In this document: positions 41,997-49,874 of the stretch, in pieces | How positions within the stretch are numbered: position 1 is the stretch's first letter | Layout: each line of letters opens with the position of its first letter | Assembly (NCBI RefSeq): GCF_029931775.1 | Contig: NC_079312.1 | Coordinates: 12,965,821-13,029,820 of the forward strand | DNA length: 64,000 nt | Source of the DNA: Euleptes europaea | Lineage: Eukaryota; Chordata; Lepidosauria; Squamata; Sphaerodactylidae | Direction of reading: 5' to 3' | Position numbers and translations under genes: made by a program | Notes under the pieces: model-generated | What the model saw: only the letters and a program-made list of their open reading frames with translations | Databases searched by the model: none | What the model was told of the DNA's origin: nothing

Positions 41997-42445
41997 GTCG
42001 AAGGCTTTCACGGTCAGAGTTCATTGGTTCTTGTAGGTTATCCGGGCTGTGTGACCGTGGTCTTGGTATTTTCTTTCCTGACGTTTCGCCAGCAGCTGTG
42101 GCAGGCATCTTCAGAGGAGTAACACTAAAGGACAGTGTCTCTCAGTGTCAAGTGTGTAGGAAGAGTAATATATAGTCAGAAAGGGGTGGGTTTGAGCTGA
42201 ATCATTGTCCTTACCTTTGATATTTTTTGCAGGACAATGATTCAGCTCAAACCCAACCCCCTTCTGACTGTATATTGCTCTTCCTACACACTTGACACTA
42301 AGAGACAGTGTCCTTCAGTGTTACTCCTCTGAAGATGCCTGCCACAGCTGCTGGCGAAACGTCAGGAAAGAAAATACCAAGACCACGATCACACAGCCCG
42401 GATAACCTACAAGAACCAATGAACCCAATGAACCTACAAGAACCC
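41997..42445. mobile_element. Penelope family 1 foldback: two terminal repeats head to head
   Basis: The arms (about 41997-42200 and 42230-42425) are inverted copies of the same terminal sequence around a small centre. The unit is flanked by the exact duplication AAGAATATT (41988-41996, 42446-42454). Both arms keep the hammerhead-like core: minus at 42076-42118 and plus at 42325-42367. The 3' end has a short local repeat AACCAATGAACCC(A)ATGAACC. No coding region remains. Confidence 0.85.
42325..42367 (+). ncRNA. Hammerhead-ribozyme-like motif (Penelope family 1)
   Basis: TCCT (42325-42328), CTGAAGA (42329-42335), T, the GCC...GGC stem, GAAAC (42356-42360), GTC and AGGA (42364-42367). Same layout as 27455-27497 and 54115-54157. 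Confidence 0.5.
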
Positions 42446-42522
42446 AAGAATATTCCCTGGTGGAGACGTGTTTTTGTACAGAGACAATTATCAGAGAACC
42501 AGGACTAGGCGCATGGTAGAGA

Positions 42523-42815
42523 GCCAGCGTGGTGTAGTGGTTAAGAGCAGTGACCTCTAATCGGAGAACCGGGTTTGATTCCCCACTCCTCCACATGAGC
42601 GGCGGACGCTAATCTGGTGAACCGGGTTGGTTTCCCCACTCCTCCCCATGAAGCCAGCTGGGTGACCTTGGGCTAGTCTCGGCTCTTTTAGAGCTGTCTC
42701 AGCCCCACCTACCTCACAAGGTGTCTATTGGGAGGGGAAGGGAAGGCGATTGTAAGCCGGTTTGATTCTCCTTAAAAAGGCCGAGAAAGTCTACATATAA
42801 AAACCAGCTCTTCTT
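42523..42815 (+). mobile_element. tRNA-derived SINE (CCAACTCTTCTT type), full length
   Basis: AGAGCCAGCGTGGTGTAGTG head, GGGTTTGATTCCCCACTCCT B-box region, AAAAACCAGCTCTTCTTC tail. Confidence 0.85.
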
Positions 42816-42889
42816 CAAAGTGGGGCTTGCACCTCCACAAAGAGTCCCCTTGAGAATGCAGACAGAGGAATAACTGCATGGCTGGGTTG

Positions 42890-43095
42890 TAGGGTTGCCA
42901 GGTCCCTCTTCACCACCAGCGGGAGGTTTTGGGGGCGGGGCCTGAGGAGGGCGGGGTCTGGGGAGGGACTTCAATGCCATAGAGTCCAATTGCCAAAGCG
43001 GACGTTTCCTCCTGGTGAACTGGTCTCTATTGGCTGGAGATCAGTTGTAATAGCAGGAGATCTCCTGCTAGTACTTGGAGGTTGGAAACCCTCTT
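42890..43095 (-). mobile_element. GGTTGCCA-type MITE
   Basis: TAGGGTTGCCAGGTCCCTCT start; the far end is degraded (GGAGGTTGGAAACCCTC). Confidence 0.75.
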
Positions 43096-43430
43096 GGGTT
43101 CCCCCTGCCAAAGACTCCCTGACTGAAAAGCTAGTGCTATCAAGGAGAAGGGAACAAGCCTAGCTTCCCTGATATGCTACCTTTCAACACACAGGGACTC
43201 TTGCTGTAGAAATTAGATGAGACCCTCCCCCTTTATTCTCTATCCTTAGTACAATAATTTTTAAAAAATTTCTTGGCTTAAAAAAAACCTTGTTTACTGT
43301 TAGAAAACCACCGTAGGCACTTGCAAGCAATCCTGACAAGTCAATCCAAACCTTGTCTTTTTATCAATAACTTCCCCAAGATTTCTTAGACATAAATATG
43401 CTTTTGTTCAAACACACGGACGCAGAAAAC
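43096..43430. other. Intergenic, nothing recognised
   Basis: AT-rich in its second half. No gene or known repeat seen. Confidence 0.3.
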
Positions 43431-43659
43431 AAATGAAACACACACACACCCAAGAACCCCAAATTACTTCTTACATTCCTTTATCTCTAGTACACTTCAT
43501 TGTGTATCGCGCTGCAAATTGCAGTGGTTTTTTTTTTTAAAGGAAACAATATACAAGACAATGCATGCCATTATTAGCGGGCAAAATTAGCCCACAAAGA
43601 ACCGCAAAGGGAAAATAATTAATTCTCTCCCACATGTATATTATCATCCAACTTCTATC

Positions 43660-43940
43660 CTCTCCCTTCTGCAGGGTTGTTCTCCCCCTTTCTTTCACAG
43701 TCTCACATCCAGATGCACGGCACACGCGCATACCCTCAGTCACACTCCGTTACACACAAGACATCCTTTGTCTCACTTTCCCGGTCCCACCCACTACCAC
43801 CCACCCACACTATTTCACCCACTTGGTTCCTGAAACATATGCACCACCTCCCCTCGCATGCTCCCCTCCAGGTTGCCCTCTCGTCTTTCCCGCACACGCG
43901 TGCGCGCACACACACAATCTGTTGAGGTTCTGGATTATTC
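43660..43940. repeat. CA/C-rich low-complexity block
   Basis: Pyrimidine- and CA-rich sequence with motifs such as CTCACA, CACCCA and ACACAC, and almost no G. Similar blocks lie at 45425-45681 and 46298-46405, so one long degenerate tract may have been split by LINE, LTR and CR1 insertions. Confidence 0.5.
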
Positions 43941-44360
43941 ATCTGCTACCAAAGAGAGTTTAATACGGTCCAAGACCAGCATAAAAACATACCAGATATA
44001 CATACATAACACAACACATATAACAATCCCTCACTCATAAAAGCCATTAAGCGCTTACTTAAAAAATATTACATGTTTGGAATTAGTATAAATATAAATA
44101 TAAAATCGCTCAACCATTAAGTTCGACCCATGCACGCCTGATCCTCATTGCTTGCCACCCAAATTTGGCCACTTTAAAAGTTATCTCCATATCCTTGTCT
44201 GAGAGCATGTTAGAAAGACTAAAAGCTCTGGATCGCCCTGGGGGGTCCGATAATACAGAAAGAATGGCTTCTCGTATCTTGTTGTAGATTTTGCATTCAA
44301 ACACAACGTGCTCAAGGGTCTCAGTACTCCCATCAGAGCAGGGGCATAATCATCTGCTAC
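43941..44360 (-). mobile_element. Non-LTR LINE 3' end
   Basis: The minus strand encodes a LINE C-terminal tail (EHVVFECKIYNKIREAI-type zinc-binding end), then an AT-rich 3'UTR ending GGTCTTGGACCGTATTAAAC ... AGCAGATGA. It resembles the LINE at 9490-9980 in layout. Clade not determined. Confidence 0.55.
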
Positions 44361-44637
44361 CATTCAGAGGGATAGGATCGTTGGTTATGGCTTATTGAAA
44401 GTAAGGATGAGTAATGCACACACACACACACACAAGAAACAAAGTCGCTTGTCTTAGCAAAAACTAATCTTTACTAGGTTAACTCAAGGGTAGGGTTCAC
44501 TGGGAGGAAAACAAATAATCCTTTCTACATGGCTAAGTTTCCTAACCTTGCCAGAAGCTGGCAGGTACTAAGCTTACACACGAGTAGGCATTCTTGGAAA
44601 GCAAGATTGCCTCTCCATCCTTTCAGGTTGGTATCAG
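44361..44637. other. Unassigned, with a short (CA)n tract
   Basis: (AC)n at about 44416-44434; otherwise nothing recognised. Confidence 0.3.
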
Positions 44638-44930
44638 ACTGTTCCCAACCAGGGGTCCATGGACCCCCAGGGGTCCGCGAGAACTAAATTAAGGTCCGCA
44701 AAACAAAGTTCTAAACCCATAATAAATTAATATTTTCAATTAAAAGTTCTCTATTATAAATATATATATATATATTCAAATATTATTCTAAGTTTAATGT
44801 TTAACTAACAGTTATGATTAAAGTTTTTTTTCAAATTCTCGGAATTTTTATTTTGAACCTTGGGGTCCCTGCATTGAACAAAAAAGTCCTAGTGGTCCCT
44901 GGTCAAAAAAAGGTTGGGAACCACTAGGAT
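44638..44930 (+). mobile_element. hAT MITE (CAGTGGTTCCCAACC type)
   Basis: Third copy of the family at 28661 and 29733. Ends GTTCCCAACCAGGGGTCC and AAGGTTGGGAACCACTA. A short (TA)n expansion lies inside. Confidence 0.85.
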
Positions 44931-45124
44931 GCGAAAACAGTAAACATGCAGATTGCTTGTGTACGTGACACGTTTGCAATGGATACTCTCTATTAACACA
45001 TTACATCATTTCCTTGAACTGGTCATAATCTATACATTCATTATTCACCCTTGACTGTCTGATCTGTAACAAAGCTCGCTACCTAACGCCCAGCACAATC
45101 ACTCCTTCTCTCCCACATATACAT

Positions 45125-45425
45125 ATTGTTAAGTCCGCGTGGGAAGGATTCACGAGATCAGAGAACGGAGTTCAGCAACACAGCTTTATTTGATTTCAGC
45201 ACAGAACTAACTTACACACTGCACGTGCCCTGCTTATATGCCCCCCTGGCCGCCTGCGGCCACCACCACCCCGATCCGTGGTAGGGGGGGACTACCCTCT
45301 CGGTGACCAATGGGACATGCTGGCTTAGGGCCAATAGGGTCCGTTTGCTTAGCCAATAGGGCGAGCAGGGTTTAGGATCCTTCATGTGGAACTCAAGCTC
45401 CTAAGTCTCCCCTTGCTTACTACCC
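45125..45425 (-). mobile_element. LTR-like fossil
   Basis: CAGCACAGCTTTATTTGATT-like signal, a TATA-like GCTTATATGC and two CCAAT-type motifs suggest a retroelement LTR in minus orientation. Both ends are uncertain and no internal region is seen. Confidence 0.35.
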
Positions 45426-45681
45426 TACTAAATACACATCCTAAGTCATACTCTCTCACTGGCTCCCTGAAAAATGCATGCTCCCCCCCTCCCATGGACA
45501 TGTTCCCTCACCAAATTCCCATTCTGTCTCATACACACATTGACCTGCTCAATTGCTTCCTCAAACACATGCTCTCTTTCTCCACCTGCATACACATGCC
45601 CCCTCCGTTTCACTCCTACATCACTCACATGTCTTCACAGCACCCTTCCCTCTCCAACACACATGTTCCTCTGGTCACCTA

Positions 45682-46297
45682 AAAAAGGATATTACAGAGC
45701 TTGAGAAGGTGCAGAAAAGAGCAACCAAAATGATTAGGGGACTACAGCAACTGTCCTATGGGGAGCGGTTAGGACGCTTAGGGCTGTTTAGCTTGGAAAG
45801 AAGGCGGCTAAGGGGAGACATGATAGAGATCTATAAAATGATGCATGGTTTGGAGAGAGAGGACAGGGAGACGTTTTTCTCCCTCTCCCATAATACTAGG
45901 ACGCGGGGTCATCTGCTGAAGCTGGAGGGTGAGAGATTCAAAACAGATAAAAGGAAGTATTTTTTCACACGCATAGTTAAATTGTGGAACTCCCTGCCCC
46001 AGGATGTGGTGATGGCTGCCAGCTTGGAGGGCTTTAAGAGGGGAGTGGACATGTTCATGGAGGAGAGGGGTATTCATGGCTGTTAGTTGGAATGGATACT
46101 GGTCATGCTGCATACCTGTTCTCTCTAGTATCAGATGAGCATGCCTATTATTTTGGGTGCGGTGGAAGACAGGCAGGACAATGCTGCGTCAGTCGTCTTG
46201 TTTGTGGCTTCCTCGAGGCACCAGGTTGGCCACAGACTGCTGGACTTGATGGGCCTTGGTCTGATCCAGCAGGGCCTTTCTTATGTTCTTATGTTCC
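45682..46297 (+). mobile_element. CR1 LINE 3' end (TTCTTATG-tail family), longer copy
   Basis: Encodes the CR1 ORF2 C-terminus: LEKVQKRATKMIRGLQQLSY, RLGRLGLFSLERRRLRGDMI and YKMMHG, then GHLLKLEGERF and LWNSLPQDVVMAAS, with GVDMFMEERGIHGC at the end, followed by the 3'UTR with TGATGGGCCTTGGTCTGATC and the TTATGTTCTTATG tail. Inserted in the CA/C-rich block. Confidence 0.9.
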
Positions 46298-46444
46298 TCC
46301 TCTTCTCTCTCACACACACTCACGCACAACATTTCCCCTCTGTCCTACACACATTCTCACTTGCTCCTTATTACTTGCTCCTTCAGTCCCACACATTCGC
46401 CCATCCCCTGTAATGTTACAGCTTTAAACCCTGTATGAATGTTA

Positions 46445-46692
46445 TCACTTTAACTCTCCATTAATCTCAGCAATTTCCAGATGAGTTTTGTCAGAGAGAC
46501 ACGGGTACATACTGACAGATGCCTCAATGTGAACGCCAGGGTGCAATTGTGCAACTCCAAAACGTAGGAAAATATACTTACTCGACATTGTTGGAAATGG
46601 TAAGCCCCAAGTGTTTCCGACTTCCTTGTTTTCAGACATTCATTGTAATAGGTATACATCTGTGACATAGCAGCCTCACCGCTGACTGACAT
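46445..46692 (-). other. Unassigned open frame followed by a splice-donor-like site
   Basis: The minus strand opens at 46692 with MSVSGEAAMSQMYTYYNECL and reaches FQQCR just before GTAAGTATA at about 46581-46573, which looks like a donor. No family recognised. It lies in a stretch without obvious repeats. It could be a small exon of an unrelated gene, a decayed transposon ORF, or chance. Confidence 0.2.
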
Positions 46693-47107
46693 TTTTGCTT
46701 AGATGGATTTTCTTTTATGGGGACTTTTCTCACCGAGATTGAACTCTAGTCCAGTTCCCATCACAGTAGTCAACCTGTAACTGGCTTGTACCTATTTCAG
46801 ATTCACATACTCCTCAATCACCCCCCCCAAAAAAATCCCTACACACAGAAAGCTAGCTGAACAAGGAGAAGGACGAGGATAAAACCCTTATCTCTCACAG
46901 GCCATTTTACTCATACAGGGTTTTGTTTTTGTTTTTAATACAGAGAAGGAATCAGCTATCAAAGTCCTCACTTGGGTCTGGTGTATTCCTCAAAACAGTA
47001 TCCCCTCTTGATGAACAAGTTCACTTGCTTCCCAATATGAAGACTCCTAAGATTTCTATGTGGGCAGGGTTTCTTTTGTCCCTCAGCAACAGTCTTCATA
47101 TGGAAGA

Positions 47108-47398
47108 AGAAGAGTTGGTTTTTCTATGCCGACTTTCTCTACCAGTTAAGGAAGAATCAAACTGGCTTACAATCACCTTCCCCTCCCCACAACGGACACC
47201 CTCTGAGGTAGGTGGGGCTAAGAGAGCTGTGACTAGCCCAAGGTCACCCAGCTGGCTGTGTAGGAGTGGGGGAAACCAACCAGGTTCACCAGATTAGTGT
47301 CTGCTGCTCATGTGGAGGAGTGGGGAATCAAACCCGGTTCTTCAGATTAGAGTCCACCACTCCTAACTACTGTTCTTAAGCACTACACCACACTGGCT
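47108..47398 (-). mobile_element. tRNA-derived SINE (CCAACTCTTCTT type)
   Basis: AAGAAGAAGAGTTGGTTTTT start and a tRNA-like head ending CACTACACCACACTGGCTGG. It lies just downstream of the locus 4 finger exon. Confidence 0.85.
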
Positions 47399-47418
47399 GG
47401 AAGCATTTCTGCAAACTT

Positions 47419-48048
47419 TCACCAGAATCTGCAATTTCGATGTCCTTTCTCAAAATCATTTTTACAAGTTTCATTGGCAAGCGAAGCATTTTCCCACAGT
47501 CCAGTAGCTTTCTTAGATTTCTCTCCCCTGTGGGTTCTCTTGTGCGCATAGAAGCTCAACCTGTCGCGGAAGCATCTCTCACTGTCCGGACATTTATACA
47601 GCTTCTCTCCCATGTGAGTCCTCCCGTGCACCAAAACTCTGCCCACAGCACAAACACGAGTACGGCTTCTCTCCCGTGTGGGTCCTGCGATGGGCCCCCA
47701 GGACGTCTTTCCAGCTAAAGCTCTTCTCGCAGTCCGAGCACTGGTAAGGCTTCTCTCCCATGTGGATCCGCTCGTGCTTTATGATGTACGATTTGCTGCT
47801 GAAACGCTTCCCACAGTACGAGCAAGCATAGGGCCTCTCGCCTGTGTGGGTCCTCTGGTGTTCGATGACCTGAGACATCCACACAAAGCCCTTCCCACCA
47901 TTGGGACACGTTTTCAGTCTCTCGTCTTGGATGACCTTCGGCGGGGCAGCTTTATCCTCCAGTTCTTCATATTGCCCCTGGCTGTTAATGAATTCTCCCT
48001 CTTCCTTCTCTGAGAGGCATTCTTTGCGGCCCTGAGAGGTTGTAATGC
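47419..48048 (-). pseudogene. C2H2 zinc-finger exon of locus 4, decayed
   Basis: The minus strand encodes a linker (EEGEFINSQGQYEELEDKAA) like that of locus 3 and then fingers. The first is damaged (CPNGGKGFVWMSQVIEHQRTH: second Cys replaced by Gly). Two are sound ([42 protein letters not shown]). The fourth, starting CLCCGQSF, has lost its middle and shifts frame near 47655. A fifth in the new frame is damaged (CPDSERCF, second Cys to Ser). The annotated 5' end uses an acceptor-like TTTCAG at 48049-48054, which lies inside an LTR that begins at 48041, so the original exon start is probably gone. With no SCAN exon found to the right, this is most likely a pseudogene. Confidence 0.8.
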
Positions 48049-48680
48049 CTGAAATTATTATATGCTATGGGAAATGTATTGGAAATGTATGCTTCTATGC
48101 TCAGTCCGCATACTCGCACTTATAAAGATGCTAAGCCCAAAATATAAGGGTTAGCAACTAGCACAATACCATGTGAGAGCACATATATGTAATTGACAGG
48201 CAGCCCCAGGTATAAGGGGTAAAGTATTGATCCTTGGAACAGATGCCCTCATGTGCAATCATTAGGGTTAGCATGAGTCTGGCAGACGCCATTATGAGCT
48301 GCCAGAACAAAAGACTACATTGCTTGCTTGCCTGGTACGGCCTTTCACCAGTAGAGAAAAACAGCGTCTTACCTTCATCCTTAGGAATGTGGTCTCTAGA
48401 TCACAAGACCTAATGCTTGCTTAGAGACAGCTTTTGACCAACATATATACGCTATGCTAATTAAAGTGAATTAGACAACCAATGTGCAGTGAATCTATGT
48501 AATAGTAACACCCTTGACCCAAAGTTATAACCGTTGTTGTAATCCTTTGTTCGGTGTGTGAATTGTCCTGCGCATTTGGGGCAATTCTCACCCGGTGTGT
48601 ATATTGGGCCTAATAAACAGCCTGCTTTGAACTCTCAACCTCCTACTGCATTATTGCCATTGGAAATTAATACAATAATA
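48041..48680 (+). mobile_element. LTR of a retroelement, antisense to locus 4
   Basis: Starts TGTAATGCCTGAAATTATTA and contains the block shared with 27052-27391 (ACGGCCTTTCACCAGTAGAG). Near the right end are CCTAATAAACAGCCTGCTTT and CTACTGCATTATTGCC, typical of an LTR poly(A) region. The right end is uncertain. It joins the start of the locus 4 finger exon. Fossil, no internal genes. Confidence 0.65.
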
Positions 48681-48726
48681 CAGGCTTATCAAGGTTTCCC
48701 CCGTGTAGGGCAGCAGGAATCTTTAC

Positions 48727-48826
48727 CTAGAGAAGAAGCGTCCCAGTCACTCTCGTGTTTGATCTCCACAAAGGACGAAGTTGCGTCTCTCTCCGGGAAA
48801 TTAACAACCTCCTTCTCGAATGACTC
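48727..48826 (-). CDS. KRAB-A-like exon of zinc-finger locus 4 (shortened)
   Basis: Between the acceptor CTTCTTCTTCCAG and the donor GTAAAG, phase 0 in and phase 1 out. It reads ESFEKEVVNFPERDATSSFV then EIKHESDWDASSLG, clearly homologous to the middle exons of loci 1 and 2 but 100 nt instead of 127: about five residues are missing internally and the first four are gone. The acceptor pyrimidine tract is the CT-rich tail of an adjoining SINE (48827-49130), so the present acceptor may be SINE-made. The IKHE motif keeps the hydrophobic-K-x-E SUMO pattern. Because the finger exon of this locus is decayed, the exon is probably non-functional. Confidence 0.6.
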
Positions 48827-49130
48827 CTGGAAGAAGAAGAGTTGGTTTTTATACCCCAATTATCTCCAGCTTTTTTTAAAGGGGACTCAAAGCGGCTTAC
48901 AATTGTCTTCCCTTCCTCTCCCCTCAACAGGCACCTTGTAAAGTGGTAGGCTTGAGAGAGTTCGGAGAGAACTGTGACTGGCCCAAGGTCACCTTGCAGG
49001 CTTCATGTGTAGGCATAGGGAAACCAACCTGGCTCCCCAGATTAGAGTCCCCCGCTCATGTGGAGGAGTGGGGAATCGAACCTGGTTCTCCAGATTAGAA
49101 TCTGCCGCTCTTAACCACTACACCACGCTG
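48827..49130 (-). mobile_element. tRNA-derived SINE (CCAACTCTTCTT type)
   Basis: AAGAAGAAGAGTTGGTTTTT directly at the exon edge, head at ACCACTACACCACGCTG. Oriented so that its CT-rich tail lies just upstream of the locus 4 KRAB-like exon. Confidence 0.85.
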
Positions 49131-49486
49131 AAAGCAGCAAGGATCCCTTTCAGTCAAAACCCCTGTAGCACCGTGGAGGCGAGGAAAAGGGAGGTGCTTT
49201 GAAGGGACGAGGGAAAGGGCCCAGCTGGAGCCAGTAACCCCATAGCTCAGGGATGACGGTTGGGCCGAGGCTGGATACTGGGAGCTGGAGCTGCGCCGTT
49301 GGGAGAAGGCATTCTTCTAGGCCCCTCCCATGCTACTCAGGTGGAAGACCAGCATTGCAAGAGGATTTAAGGATGGCTGCCTTGATGAGCTGGGGGGAGG
49401 CGGCAGAGGACGTACGAGGATTGCACGGCCAGGACTGAAGTGGTATTTCGGTACGCTGGCAGCCGTTTTGCTGACCTCAAGGGTCT
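49131..49486. other. Upstream region of locus 4, nothing recognised
   Basis: Moderately GC-rich. No SCAN exon, promoter or known repeat identified, although a SCAN exon would be expected on the minus strand to the right of here. Confidence 0.35.
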
Positions 49487-49790
49487 ATTCAACACGAAGC
49501 CTGACTATCAATCAGACAGGCTTCCGGTAAATATCCTGTTTCATAATTATTTTCATCAGTTGGTGAGTATCATAGTCCATAAGTATTAATCCTCTATCTT
49601 CTTCTTTCTGTCTGATTGATAGTCCGGGAATACTGTTATCTTGTGTTTATATGTCTTTGTGAAGAAACAGAAGACTAATATATGAATTATTTATACAAAG
49701 ATTGATATCACTAGTTTTTGTTTAAGAAGCCATAGTGATTGCTTCGTGTTGAATAACTATATATTGCAATCCAAGTTTGTTTGTAAATTG
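49487..49790. mobile_element. Foldback-bearing element with 15-bp target duplication
   Basis: Flanked by the exact duplication TGACCTCAAGGGTCT (49472-49486, 49791-49805). Inside, TTCAACACGAAGC and CTGACTATCAATCAGACAG recur in reverse complement (CTGTCTGATTGATAGTC, GCTTCGTGTTGAA). 304 bp, no coding region. Family unknown; Penelope-like by duplication length only. Confidence 0.7.
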
Positions 49791-49874
49791 TGACCTCAAG
49801 GGTCTGGCAAAGCTCCTGGATCTCTGGGGAATCATAGAATCATAGAGTTAAAAGGGTCCACCAGGATCATCTAC

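Noticed and set aside
45553-45681. Extension of the CR1 frame into the CA/C-rich block as one protein
   Set aside because: The upstream part is low-complexity DNA before the CR1 5' break; the fusion is accidental.
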